A DNA stretch of 64,000 nucleotides from Microtetraspora fusca (GTDB lineage Bacteria > Actinomycetota > Actinomycetes > Streptosporangiales > Streptosporangiaceae). The stretch covers positions 226,677 to 290,676 of the forward strand of contig NZ_BBYK01000043.1 in the NCBI RefSeq assembly GCF_001570365.1, written 5' to 3'. This document shows, one piece after another, positions 7,597-18,181 of the stretch (position 1 is the first letter of the stretch; each line of letters begins with the position of its first letter). The notes beneath the pieces were generated by a model, which worked only from the letters and a program-made list of their open reading frames with translations, had not been told where the DNA came from and made no database searches. The position numbers and the translations under genes were made by a program.

Positions 7597-8478
7597 TCAC
7601 CAGCGGGGCGCGCGCGGCGGCTCCGGAGGCTCCGGCGGGGAGCCGCGCCAGGCGTCCCGGGCCTCCCTCCGCGCCTCGCGCTCCTCCCTGCGCATCTCCC
7701 GGTGGGTCTCCCGGGCATCGCGGCGCATCTCTCGGAACGCCCCACGCGCCTCGCCGAGCGCCTGGCGGACGTCGTGGTGCACCTGCCGCATGTCGTGGCG
7801 CATGTCGTGCGGGAGCTCCAGCCGGGGGCCGTGGCCCGCTTCGACGCGGCGCTCCTGCCACCATTCGCTCCACGCGGACCAGCCGCGCTTGATCGGCTTG
7901 GCCCGCGAGTCCCCAATGATCTTCACGTCGCCCATCACGACGTACGCCCTGACCCGGACCACGGGGGCGTTCCGGTTGGGCGGGGCCTCGATCACCTGGA
8001 CCTTCTTGTCCCCCATGATCGTCATGCCGGACAGCTCCACGTCCACGCCGTCGGGCACGATGATCTTCACGTCGCCCATCACGCAGGTCGCCACGATGTC
8101 GATCGTGTTGGAGCGGACCTCGGCCTCGCGCAGGTCGAGCGTGACGTCGCCCATGACGCAGACCGCGCCGATCTCCTGGTCGATGCGCCAGGTGCCCTGC
8201 CGCTTGGCGTCGCCCATGACCGCGACGATCCACTTGCGCAGCTTCCCGCCGCCGCTGGGGGCGGGCGCGGCCGGCTGGTGAGCGGGCGCGGGCGCGCCCC
8301 CGGGCAGGTCCGCGGTGAGCTGGGCGAGCTCCGCATGGGTCCGGGCCAGGTAGGCCGCCTCCGTGCGCTCGGTCAGCTCGGCGAGGGTCAGCCGCCCGTC
8401 CACCGACGCCTCGCGCAGCCGCTCGACCACGGCCTCCCGCTCGGCGTCGGAGGCCCGCATTCCACCCAGATCACTCAC
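7597..8478 (-). CDS. DUF1707 protein with LiaF-like repeated C-terminal domain
   Basis: Protein of 293 residues starting at GTG. Residues about 5-60 are a DUF1707 domain (MRASDAEREAVVERLREASVDGRLTLAEL). Residues about 95-200 hold four repeats with the core VMGDxK/T (AVMGDAK, CVMGDVT, CVMGDVK, VVMGDVK) plus one IMGDKK, as in the cell-wall-stress LiaF fold. The last 90 residues are a highly charged helical tail rich in Arg, Glu and Asp. No clear membrane segment is present, so it is probably cytoplasmic or peripheral. It may be an envelope-stress modulator. Confidence 0.8.
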   Translation of the reverse strand: MSDLGGMRASDAEREAVVERLREASVDGRLTLAELTERTEAAYLARTHAELAQLTADLPGGAPAPAHQPAAPAPSGGGKLRKWIVAVMGDAKRQGTWRIDQEIGAVCVMGDVTLDLREAEVRSNTIDIVATCVMGDVKIIVPDGVDVELSGMTIMGDKKVQVIEAPPNRNAPVVRVRAYVVMGDVKIIGDSRAKPIKRGWSAWSEWWQERRVEAGHGPRLELPHDMRHDMRQVHHDVRQALGEARGAFREMRRDARETHREMRREEREARREARDAWRGSPPEPPEPPRAPRW

Positions 8479-8559
8479 GGGGCAACCTTATCCCGGTGAA
8501 AGCGGCCGCCCATCCTCCCTGGGAAGGAAGCATTTGTCCACCTGTGTGACCATGGAAGG

Positions 8560-10035
8560 GTGACGTACCGTGAGCTTCTGCACGCGGTCTCGGAGGGCGA
8601 TGTCGACGGCGTGCGGCGGATGCTCCATCCCGACACGGATCTGAACCGCGCCCCCGGGACCACCCCGCTGTACCGAGCCGCACTCCACGGCGACCACGAG
8701 ATGGTACGGCTGCTCCTGGAATACGGGGCCGACCCCGACCAGGCGAGCGGCGGGAAGGACGAGGGACTTCCCCTCTGCGCGGCCGCCTCCTGGAACCACT
8801 GGGAGACCGTCCAGGCCCTGGTGGACGGGGGCGCCGACCCGAACGCCGCGGAGGCCGGCGGCTGGACCGCCCTGCTGTGGGCCGCCGCGCAGGGCCACCT
8901 CAGATCCGCGGACATCCTGCTCGACGTAGGCGCGGACCCCGACGCCGCGGACGAGGCGGGCACCACGCCGCTCACCGCGGCCGCCCGTTTCGGCGCGTAC
9001 GGCGTCGTCTGGTCGCTCCTGGAACACGGGGCGGATCCGGCGCTGCCGGACGGCGCGGGCGACACCGCCCTGGACATCGCGCGCCGCTGGTCGGCCGTCG
9101 AGCTGGAGGCGGAGCTGCGCGACGAGGTCACCCGGCACGCCGAGCCCGGATGGGCGATCATGGTGGCCAAGGACCACGCCGCCGACGGCACCGAGCTGAT
9201 CACCGCCGAGGCCAGGGACGCGAAGGGCGACGGGTTCCGGACCGCCCGCCAGCGCGGCCACGCCGCGATCACGATCCTGCTGGAGGAGGCGCTCGGCCTG
9301 CACACACCGGCCGAGGAGCTGGTGGCCCGCGCCGCGCCGTACCTGGACCTCGACGAGGACGGCGAGACCTGGTGGGCGGCGGTGCACGCGCTGCAGAAAC
9401 GCCACGACGAGGAGACGTTCGAGGCCGCGGCGGAGCTGTGCGACAGCGGCGACCCCCTGGACCGCGAGTTCGCCGTGGACGTGCTCGCGCAGTTCGGCTA
9501 CGACGCGGACGTGCGGCCCTTCCGCGAGCGCAGCCTGGCGATCCTGCGGCGGATGGCCCACGCCGAGACCGAGGCCAAGGTCGTCGACGCGCTCCTCAGC
9601 GCGATCGCGCACCACGCCGACGCGGAGGCGCTGCCCGAGGTGCTGGAGATCCTGGACCGGCCGGGACGCAGGCCGTCCTGCAAGGACGCCATGGCGCTCG
9701 CCGCGGTGCTGCCGCCGGACGACGAGGAGGGCCTGGCCCGGCTCGTACGGCTCACCGAGGAGGACGACGCCGAGGTCCGCGACTGGGCGACCATGGGCCT
9801 GGCCGGCCTGGACGCCGACACCCCGCGCATCCGGGAGGCCCTGGCCGCCCGGCTGGCCGACCGCGACATCACGACGGTGGCTGAGGCCGCGCGCGGGCTG
9901 GCGGAACGGGGCGACCGGCGGGCGATCGGCGGGATCCACCGAGTGCTGTCGGAGACGGACGACGACTACGCGCGCGACCTGGCTCTGGAGGGCGCGACGC
10001 GGCTCGGTCTGGAGATCGAGACCGTCATCCGCTGA
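8560..10035 (+). CDS. ankyrin-repeat and HEAT-repeat protein
   Basis: Protein of 491 residues. The first 180 hold about five ankyrin repeats (TTPLYRAALHGDHEMVRLLLEYGADPD is the clearest). Residues about 285-490 look like HEAT/armadillo-type helical repeats. No catalytic motif is visible, so it is likely a protein-binding scaffold. The GTG start has GGAAGG touching it with no spacer, so translation may be leaderless. It is divergent from the DUF1707 gene with 80 bases between starts. Homologues of the ankyrin half are common in Streptosporangiaceae, but no function is known to me. Confidence 0.8.
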   Translation: MTYRELLHAVSEGDVDGVRRMLHPDTDLNRAPGTTPLYRAALHGDHEMVRLLLEYGADPDQASGGKDEGLPLCAAASWNHWETVQALVDGGADPNAAEAGGWTALLWAAAQGHLRSADILLDVGADPDAADEAGTTPLTAAARFGAYGVVWSLLEHGADPALPDGAGDTALDIARRWSAVELEAELRDEVTRHAEPGWAIMVAKDHAADGTELITAEARDAKGDGFRTARQRGHAAITILLEEALGLHTPAEELVARAAPYLDLDEDGETWWAAVHALQKRHDEETFEAAAELCDSGDPLDREFAVDVLAQFGYDADVRPFRERSLAILRRMAHAETEAKVVDALLSAIAHHADAEALPEVLEILDRPGRRPSCKDAMALAAVLPPDDEEGLARLVRLTEEDDAEVRDWATMGLAGLDADTPRIREALAARLADRDITTVAEAARGLAERGDRRAIGGIHRVLSETDDDYARDLALEGATRLGLEIETVIR

Positions 10036-10154
10036 CGCGGGTGCCGCTTGGCCCCGCGCTGATCGCGGGCCGGTTCTCCGTCGGTGGACCCGGCGGCGTT
10101 AGGGTCGCTCATGGCACTGAAGATGGGCACCTAAACGACTGAAGGGATATCGCC

Positions 10155-10583
10155 ATGGCGACCACCCGTACCGCGACCACCCAGTGGAAGGGCGCGCTCC
10201 TCGACGGCTCCGGCACGGTCTCGCTCGACTCCTCCGGCGTCGGCACGTTCGACGTCTCCTGGCCGTCCAGGGCGGAGCAGGCGAACGGCAAGACGAGCCC
10301 CGAGGAGCTGATCGCGGCCGCCCACTCCTCCTGCTTCTCGATGGCGCTGTCCAACGGCCTGGCCAAGGCCGGGACGCCGCCGCAGTCGCTGGAGACCCGG
10401 GCGGACGTCACCTTCCAGCCGGGTGAGGGCATCACCGGCATCGTGATCTCGGTCCGCGGCCAGGTCCCCGGCATCTCCGCCGAGGACTTCCAGCAGGCGG
10501 CCGAGAACGCGAAGGCCAACTGCCCGGTGAGCAAGGCGCTCGCCGGCACCACCATCACGCTGAACGCCGAGCTCGTCGGCTGA
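10155..10583 (+). CDS. OsmC-family peroxiredoxin
   Basis: Protein of 142 residues with the two conserved cysteines of OsmC-type hydroperoxidases, Cys60 (HSSCFSMAL) and Cys123 (KANCPVSKAL). It should reduce organic hydroperoxides in the cytoplasm, often with lipoyl or thiol donors. GAAGGGA is the ribosome site before the ATG. It stands alone, followed by a GC-rich hairpin. The short form without an N-terminal extension fits the OsmC rather than the Ohr branch. Confidence 0.9.
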   Translation: MATTRTATTQWKGALLDGSGTVSLDSSGVGTFDVSWPSRAEQANGKTSPEELIAAAHSSCFSMALSNGLAKAGTPPQSLETRADVTFQPGEGITGIVISVRGQVPGISAEDFQQAAENAKANCPVSKALAGTTITLNAELVG

Positions 10584-10591
10584 ACCGCTGC

Positions 10592-10633
10592 GCGGGCCCT
10601 CGCCTCGGCCGTCCCGGCCCGGCGGGGGCCCGC
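10592..10633 (+). terminator. GC-rich hairpin after the OsmC gene
   Basis: GCGGGCCC at 10592-10599 pairs exactly with GGGCCCGC at 10626-10633, followed by a mixed T-containing run (TCGTGTGTTCC). It lacks a strong T tract, as is common in high-GC actinomycetes, and sits eight bases after the osmC stop. Confidence 0.5.
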
Positions 10634-10799
10634 TCGTGTGTTCCCCCCGCCTCCGCTGTCACCTCCGGCTCGGGAGGGAACCGGCACAGCAAACCTCACA
10701 TAAGGTGATGAATCCGCACAAAAACGGATAAAACTGGGCCGAATCTCGCGGATCTTTTGGGGTACACGAAGGCCCCTGCCGAGAGGAGAATGGGGGCAC

Positions 10800-12929
<2,130 letters not shown>

Positions 12930-12966
12930 CGGAGTCGTACGGCCACAAGCGCGTGAGCCGCGGAGG

Positions 12967-13761
12967 TCAGCCCTCCTGGCTCTCCCCGCCCGCCCGGTCC
13001 GCCTGAGTCTCCTGCTGGGCCTCCTGGGCGCGGCGGGACGCCATGACGGCGGCGAGGGCGGCCTCGATGTTCGCCTCGGCGGCCGGCTTGGCGAGGCCGA
13101 GGCCGGAGAGCGGGCCCGACCCGTCCTCCAGTTCCAGCAGCGCCAGCAGGATGTGCTCGGTCCCGATGTAGTTGTGGCCCATCAGCAGGGCCTCCCGGAA
13201 CGTCAGCTCCAGCGCCTTACGCGCCCGCGCGTCGTACGGGACCACCTCGGGCGCCCGCTCGGCCGGCGGCGGGAGCGTCGCGGCCACGGCCTGCCGTACG
13301 GCGTCCAGCGTCACGCCCTGGGCGACGATCGCGTTGGCGGCCAGGGCCTCCGGCTCGCTCAGCAGGCCCAGCACCAGGTGCGCGGGACGGACCTCCTCGC
13401 TGCCGGCCGCGCGAGCCTCGTTGTGCGCCGCCACCACGACGTTCCTCGCCCGCGGGGTGAACCGCTGGAACCCCTGGTTCAGGTCGAGATCGGCGAGATC
13501 GGCGGAGGCCTTCGGCACGAACCGCTTCTGAGCGGCCTGCTTGGTGACCCCCATGCTCCGGCCGATCTCGGTCCACGAGGCGCCGGAACGCCGCGCCTGG
13601 TCCACGAAGTGGCCGATCAGGTGGTCGGCGACCTCACCGAGGTGGTCGGCGACGATGACCGCGTCGGAGAGCTGGTCAAGGGCGTCGGAGTGCGCCCTCT
13701 TGATCGCCTCGATCAGGTCGTCGAGGCGTACGGGACTCGTCAGGGGAACGGGATCCTCCAT
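12967..13761 (-). CDS. Clp N-terminal-domain protein with an N-terminal helix-turn-helix
   Basis: Protein of 264 residues. Residues about 10-80 contain a predicted helix-turn-helix (SWTEIGRSMGVTKQAAQKRF). Residues about 100-240 carry two Clp-N repeats (FTPRARNVVVAAHNEARAAG..HLVLGLL; KALELTFREALLMGHNYIGTEHILLALL). There is no AAA+ ATPase part. This suits a DNA-binding regulator or an adaptor recognising Clp substrates. I chose ATG 13759-13761 because the codon lies at the edge of a 12-bp dyad. Longer frames upstream would run through both operators. Confidence 0.8.
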   Translation of the reverse strand: MEDPVPLTSPVRLDDLIEAIKRAHSDALDQLSDAVIVADHLGEVADHLIGHFVDQARRSGASWTEIGRSMGVTKQAAQKRFVPKASADLADLDLNQGFQRFTPRARNVVVAAHNEARAAGSEEVRPAHLVLGLLSEPEALAANAIVAQGVTLDAVRQAVAATLPPPAERAPEVVPYDARARKALELTFREALLMGHNYIGTEHILLALLELEDGSGPLSGLGLAKPAAEANIEAALAAVMASRRAQEAQQETQADRAGGESQEG

Positions 13762-13787
13762 ACCGTCAACGGTAGGTTGACGGTATG
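13759..13787. promoter_or_regulatory. 12-bp dyad operator overlapping the Clp-N/HTH start codon
   Basis: Perfect inverted repeat, arms 13759-13770 and 13776-13787 with five bases between. The core is GTCAAC-N5-GTTGAC. The left edge is the start codon of the Clp-N/HTH gene itself. Autorepression by that protein is the natural hypothesis. Confidence 0.65.
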
Positions 13788-13788
13788 C

Positions 13789-13813
13789 CATCGTCAACCA
13801 CTGGTTGACGATG
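13789..13813. promoter_or_regulatory. second dyad operator, same GTCAAC-N5-GTTGAC geometry
   Basis: Perfect 11-bp arms at 13789-13799 and 13803-13813 with three bases between. The GTCAAC core begins 28 bases after the core of the first dyad. It lies between the Clp-N/HTH gene and the AraC gene at 13922, so it could serve either promoter. Confidence 0.65.
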
Positions 13814-13921
13814 CACATCGGGCCGCCCCCGCCAGGGACAGGGCGGCGATCGTCTCCCCCGTTCCCGGTGGGTTCCGGACCTGCTGCCGGATTCCCCGGG
13901 CGCTTCCCGGACAATCGGTAC

Positions 13922-14776
13922 ATGAACCCGGACGAGGAAGAGGAGGCACGGCACTGGCGGCACCCCGGACTCCCGGGGGTGGACCTGCTCCGGGCCCGCT
14001 ACATCAGCAAGACCTTCATCCGGCACACCCACGAGAACTTCGTCATCGCCGCGATCACGAGGGGCGTCGAGGAGTTCCACGTGCGCGACAGCATCGAACG
14101 CGCCGGGCCCGGCGGCCTCGCGCTGATCAACCCTGACACGCCGCACACCGGCCGCCCGGGCGTGCCGGAGGGGTGGACCTACAGCGCCGTCTACCCCGAG
14201 GCCGCGCTGGTCACGGCGATCGCCGCCGAGACGACCTCGATCAGGGGGAACGCCGGGTTCGCCGTCCCCGTGGCCCACGACCCGTCCGCCGTGCGCCTCG
14301 TCACCGAGGTCCTGCGGGCCGTGGACGAGCGCAACAGCCTCGCCGCCGACACGCTCCTGCGGCTCACCGTGGCCCGCCTGCTCCGCCTTCACGGTTCCGC
14401 GCTCCCCGCGTCACGGCCACACGGGGCCGGCGCACGGAAGGCCGCGACGGCCCGGGCCATCCTGGAGGCCCGGATGGCCGACCCTCCCTCCCTTGAGGGG
14501 CTCGCGGCCGAGGTGGGCACCGGCCCGTTCGCGCTGCTGCGGGCGTTCCGCGCCGCGTACGGCATGCCGCCGCACAGCTGGCTCACCGACGCGCGGGTCC
14601 GCCGGGCCCGCCACCTGCTGGACGCCGGGGTCAGCCCCGCCGACGCGGCCGTCGCCGTGGGTTTCACCGACCAGCCGCACCTGAACCGGCACTTCAGCCG
14701 GGTCCTCGGGGTACCGCCCGGGGCGTACCAGCGGGAGCGCAAGAACGTACAAGACCGCTTTGGCGGGGCCGCGTAA
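13922..14776 (+). CDS. AraC-family transcriptional regulator
   Basis: Protein of 284 residues: an AraC-type ligand-binding cupin at about 20-160 (HTHENFVIAAITRGVEEFHV) and the double helix-turn-helix at about 180-275 (PPSLEGLAAEVG; DAAVAVGFTDQPHLNRHFSRVLGVPPGAY). I placed the start at ATG 13922 because the family begins a few residues before the cupin. A longer frame from 13805 would begin inside the operator region. It is nine bases upstream of azlC and probably regulates that exporter. Confidence 0.85.
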   Translation: MNPDEEEEARHWRHPGLPGVDLLRARYISKTFIRHTHENFVIAAITRGVEEFHVRDSIERAGPGGLALINPDTPHTGRPGVPEGWTYSAVYPEAALVTAIAAETTSIRGNAGFAVPVAHDPSAVRLVTEVLRAVDERNSLAADTLLRLTVARLLRLHGSALPASRPHGAGARKAATARAILEARMADPPSLEGLAAEVGTGPFALLRAFRAAYGMPPHSWLTDARVRRARHLLDAGVSPADAAVAVGFTDQPHLNRHFSRVLGVPPGAYQRERKNVQDRFGGAA

Positions 14777-14785
14777 CCTCGGGCC

Positions 14786-15502
14786 GTGACGACGGAACCT
14801 GCACAAATCCCGCGAGAACGGACGGCCGGCCGCCCCAGGGCGGCGGTGGTACGCGACGCCCTGGGCGTGGGCGTCGCCGTCGGCCTGTCCGGGTTCGCCT
14901 TCGGCGTGACGTCCGCCGGGTCGGGGCTGAGCCTGGCCCAGACGTGCGTTCTCTCCCTCTTCGTGTTCACCGGCGCGTCGCAGTTCGCGCTCGTGGGCAC
15001 GCTCGGGGCGGGCGGCAACCCCGCCGCCGCGGTGGCCGGAGCCCTGTTCCTCGGGGTACGCAACGCCTTCTACGGCCTGCGGCTGTCGCACCTGCTGCGC
15101 CTGCCCGGCCCGGTGCGCCCGCTCGCCGCGCACTGGATCATCGACGAGACGTCGGCCGTCGCCATGGCGCAGCCGGACCGGGCTTCCGCGCGGCTCGGCT
15201 TCACCGTCACCGGGGTCACCCTGTACGCGCTGTGGAACCTGACCACGCTCCTCGGCGCGCTCGGAGCGGAGGCGCTCGGCGATCCGTCGGCCTGGGGGCT
15301 GGACGCCGCCGGGCCGGCCGTCTTCCTGGCGCTGCTCGGGTCCATGCTCAAGGGGCGGCAGGAGACGCTGGTCGCGGTCCTCGCGGTCGTGCTCGCGCTG
15401 GCCTGCCTGCCGCTGCTGCCGGCCGGCGTCCCCGTCCTGGTCGCCGCGCTGGCCGCGCCGATCGTCCTGACCGTCGCCCGCCGCGAGGAGGCACGCCCAT
15501 GA
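14786..15502 (+). CDS. azlC: AzlC-family permease, large subunit of amino acid exporter
   Basis: Integral membrane protein of 238 residues with about six to seven hydrophobic segments and the AzlC pattern VFTGASQFALVG near residues 65-78. With AzlD it forms an exporter of branched-chain or related amino acids. GTG start. Its stop overlaps the azlD start by four bases (ATGA), showing translational coupling. The AraC regulator directly upstream is a frequent partner of azlCD. Confidence 0.88.
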   Translation: MTTEPAQIPRERTAGRPRAAVVRDALGVGVAVGLSGFAFGVTSAGSGLSLAQTCVLSLFVFTGASQFALVGTLGAGGNPAAAVAGALFLGVRNAFYGLRLSHLLRLPGPVRPLAAHWIIDETSAVAMAQPDRASARLGFTVTGVTLYALWNLTTLLGALGAEALGDPSAWGLDAAGPAVFLALLGSMLKGRQETLVAVLAVVLALACLPLLPAGVPVLVAALAAPIVLTVARREEARP

Positions 15503-15807
15503 CCGTCTGGATCGCCGTCGCCGTCACGGCGCTCGGCTGCTACGCCATCAAGCTGCTCGGCCTGTCGGTGCCCGCCGGGCTGCTGGAGCGGCCCCTGGTG
15601 CGCCGGCTCGCGGCCCTCGTGCCGGTCGCGATGCTGGCCGCGCTCACCGCCATCCAGACCTTCGGCAGCGGCCGGGAGCTGGTCGTGGACGCGCGCGCCG
15701 CCGGGCTCGCGGCGGCGGCCGTCGCCCTGCTGCTGCGGGCGCCGTTCCTCGTGGTCGTCGGCGCCGCCATCGTCGTGACCGCCGCCGTACGCGCGCTCAC
15801 CGGCTGA
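15499..15807 (+). CDS. azlD: AzlD-family small subunit of amino acid exporter
   Basis: Small membrane protein of 102 residues with three to four hydrophobic segments (VAVTALGCYAIKLLGLSVP at about 8-26; LVPVAMLAALTAIQTF at about 41-56). It starts inside the azlC stop (ATGA), which fixes both reading frames. Size and order match the AzlCD two-component exporter. Confidence 0.87.
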   Translation: MTVWIAVAVTALGCYAIKLLGLSVPAGLLERPLVRRLAALVPVAMLAALTAIQTFGSGRELVVDARAAGLAAAAVALLLRAPFLVVVGAAIVVTAAVRALTG

Positions 15808-15828
15808 GGCTTCTGTGCGGCGGCCCGA

Positions 15829-16908
15829 TCAGCGCGGCAGGATGTCGTCCAGGTCGTAGGCGACGGGCCGTTCGAGCTGCTCGTACGTGCACGAGGACGG
15901 CTCGCGGTCGGGACGCCAGCGGCGGAACTGGGCGGTGTGCCGGAACCGGTCGCCCTCCATGTGGTCGTAGGCGACCTCGATCACCAGCTCGGGGCGCAGC
16001 GGGATGAACGACAGGTCCTTCTTGGCGTTCCACCGGGAGACCGCCCCGGGCATCCGCTGGCCGTCGGCGGCCGTCTCACCGGACTGCTCCGCCCACGCTC
16101 CCCACGGGTGCTCGCTCAGTTCCTCGATCCGGTACGGCGCGAGCTCCCCCACCAGCTCGGCGCGGCGCTTCATCGGGAACGCCGCCACCACGCCCACGTG
16201 GTGCAGCCGCCCCCCGGCGTCGTACAGACCCAGCAGGAGCGAGCCGACCACGCCGCCGGTCTTGTGCTCGCGGTATCCGGCCACGACGCAGTCGGCGGTC
16301 CGCTCGTGCTTGACCTTGAACATCACCCGCCGGTCCGGCTCGTACGGCAGCGTGCCCGGCTTGACCACGATGCCGTCGAGCCCGGCGCCCTCGAACGCGT
16401 CGAACCACTCGGCGGCCCGGCCCTCGTCCTGGGTGACCGGCGTGAGCCGTACCGACCGGCCGGCGTCGGCCAGCGCCTTCTCCAGCCGGGCCCGCCGCTC
16501 GGCGAACGGCGTGGCCATCAGGTTCTCGTCGCCGAGCGCGAGCAGGTCGAACGCGACGAACGACGCGGGCGTCCGCTCCGCGAGCAGCCGCACCCGGGAC
16601 TCCGCCGGGTGGATGCGCTGCTGGAGCGCGTCGAAGTCGAGCGTCTGGCCGCTCATGACCACGATCTCCCCGTCGACGACGCACCGCTCGGGCAGCTCCT
16701 CGCGCACCGCCCGGACCAACTCGGGGAAGTACCTGGTGAACGGGCGCTCGTTCCTGCTGCCGAGATGGACCTCGTCACCGTCCCGGAACACGATGCAGCG
16801 GAAGCCGTCCCACTTCGGCTCGTAGAAGAGCGAGCCGTCCTGCGGCGGCAGCCGCTTCACCGCCTTGGCCAGCATGGGGGCCACGGGCGGCTCAACCGGC
16901 AAGTTCAT
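15829..16908 (-). CDS. ligC: ATP-dependent DNA ligase, LigC type
   Basis: Protein of 359 residues that seals nicks using ATP. Motif I is EPKWDGFR with nucleophile Lys32; motif III is FVAFDLLAL, motif IV LDGIVVKP and motif V MFKVKHERTADCVV; an OB-fold domain follows from about residue 230. Length and motif spacing fit the small actinobacterial LigC enzymes used in Ku-dependent or excision repair rather than the large NAD ligase. It starts 17 bases inside the upstream RibD-like gene. A LigD-type polymerase lies 1.3 kb away on the same strand; Ku is not in the window. Confidence 0.9.
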   Translation of the reverse strand: MNLPVEPPVAPMLAKAVKRLPPQDGSLFYEPKWDGFRCIVFRDGDEVHLGSRNERPFTRYFPELVRAVREELPERCVVDGEIVVMSGQTLDFDALQQRIHPAESRVRLLAERTPASFVAFDLLALGDENLMATPFAERRARLEKALADAGRSVRLTPVTQDEGRAAEWFDAFEGAGLDGIVVKPGTLPYEPDRRVMFKVKHERTADCVVAGYREHKTGGVVGSLLLGLYDAGGRLHHVGVVAAFPMKRRAELVGELAPYRIEELSEHPWGAWAEQSGETAADGQRMPGAVSRWNAKKDLSFIPLRPELVIEVAYDHMEGDRFRHTAQFRRWRPDREPSSCTYEQLERPVAYDLDDILPR

Positions 16909-17659
16909 CCGACACCTCCCTCACGTATCGGCAGAAGAGGAACCCCTCCTCCTGGAGGACCTGGGTGAGCGCCAGCCGGGTCTGTGAGGCGGTGCCGTTC
17001 AGGATGCGGGCCGCGTCGCCGGCGATCAGCAGCGGGCTGACGGTGAGGCACAGCTCGTCCACCAGGCCCGCGGCGGCGAGCTGGGCGTTCAGCCGCGGCC
17101 CGCCCTCGCACAGGATCGTGGCCAGGCCGCGGTCGCGCAGCTCACGCGCCGCCAGCGTCAGATCGACGCGGTGCTCCCCCGCCACGATGACGTCGGCGTT
17201 CTTGGCCGCCTCCGCGCGCCGGTCGGCGGGCGCCGACTCGGTCGTGATCACGATCGTCCGCGCGTACGGCTCGGTCTCGGTGAACAGCGGGCTGCCGAGG
17301 TCCAGGTCGAGCCGCCGGGTGACCACCGCGACCGGAGGGGCGGCCGGGCGGCCCACCCGCAGGGCCCGCCACGACTGGCGCGGCCGGGCCGGGCCGTACC
17401 CCTCGGTGCGCACGGTGGCGGCGCCGGCGAGGATCACGTCGGAGAGGCCGCGCAGGATGCCGAAGATCCGGCGGTCGCCCTCGCTGGACAGGCCCCCGGA
17501 CAGGCCCTTGAGCCAGGCGCCGCCGTCCGCGCTGGCCACCATGTTGATCCGCAGCCACTCGCCCGGGGGCTGGGCGTAGGCGGCGACGAGATCCGGATCG
17601 TCTTCGATGTCGGGGTGTATGCGGCGCACGCTCTCTACAGTGGCACATGTCCCCGACAT
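16892..17659 (-). CDS. RibD C-terminal-like pyrimidine reductase family protein
   Basis: Protein of 255 residues with the dihydrofolate-reductase-like fold of RibD/RibG C domains: INMVASADGGAWLKG at about 40-54, ILAGAATVRTEGYGP at about 80-94, and the NADPH-side signature TILCEGGPRLNAQL at about 195-208. It lacks the deaminase domain and is not in a riboflavin operon, so its substrate is uncertain. I chose ATG 17657-17659; a GTG ten codons downstream is also possible. It overlaps the ligC start by 17 bases. The divergent membrane protein starts about 110 bases away. Confidence 0.78.
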   Translation of the reverse strand: MSGTCATVESVRRIHPDIEDDPDLVAAYAQPPGEWLRINMVASADGGAWLKGLSGGLSSEGDRRIFGILRGLSDVILAGAATVRTEGYGPARPRQSWRALRVGRPAAPPVAVVTRRLDLDLGSPLFTETEPYARTIVITTESAPADRRAEAAKNADVIVAGEHRVDLTLAARELRDRGLATILCEGGPRLNAQLAAAGLVDELCLTVSPLLIAGDAARILNGTASQTRLALTQVLQEEGFLFCRYVREVSDELAG

Positions 17660-17767
17660 AACGTTTCGATGTCCCCTGTTCCCGCCTCTGATCGGACGGT
17701 GTTGGATCGAGCCACAGCGGCGCGACAGGCCGGGACGCCTGTCTCCCGTCCGCTCCGGAGGAGGCGC

Positions 17768-18172
17768 GTGGAACACGCCGTTCTCGCGGTCTGGATCGTC
17801 ACCTCGCTGGCGGGGCTCCACCTGCTGGTGCTGTGGCTGGCGGGCGGCGGCCTGCGGCAGCAGGAGACGAAGGTCACCGCGTTCCCCTCCGCGCTGGTCC
17901 TCGCCCACCCCGCGCTCGCGGTCGCGGGCCTCGGCCTGTGGGTCGCCTTCCTGGGCACCGGCGACAGCTCGTACGCCTGGGCGGCCTTCGGCGTGCTGAC
18001 CGCCGTCGCGCTGCTCGGCTTCACGCTGTTCACCCGCTGGCTCGGCGGCGGTCGTCACGCCCGGGGCGCCGAGCGCCGCTTCCCGGTGGTCGCGGTCGCC
18101 CTGCACGGCATCGCCGGGGTCGCCACGTTCGTCCTGGTGCTGCTGGCCGCCACGATGGCGGACCGCCTCTGA
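17768..18172 (+). CDS. four-segment integral membrane protein, unknown function
   Basis: About 134 residues with four hydrophobic segments (near 4-25, 37-60, 65-85 and 108-130). GTG 17768 is chosen because GGAGGAGGC at 17756-17764 is an excellent ribosome site. The frame is open back to ATG 17669, which would add 33 polar residues overlapping the divergent promoter. No family is recognised with confidence. It is convergent with the LigD-type polymerase gene. Confidence 0.68.
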   Translation: MEHAVLAVWIVTSLAGLHLLVLWLAGGGLRQQETKVTAFPSALVLAHPALAVAGLGLWVAFLGTGDSSYAWAAFGVLTAVALLGFTLFTRWLGGGRHARGAERRFPVVAVALHGIAGVATFVLVLLAATMADRL

Positions 18173-18181
18173 CCCCCGGGA

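Noticed and set aside
13805-13921. N-terminal extension of the AraC regulator from ATG 13805
   Set aside because: It would begin within the second dyad, and the added residues are Pro/Gly-rich and unlike the family start.
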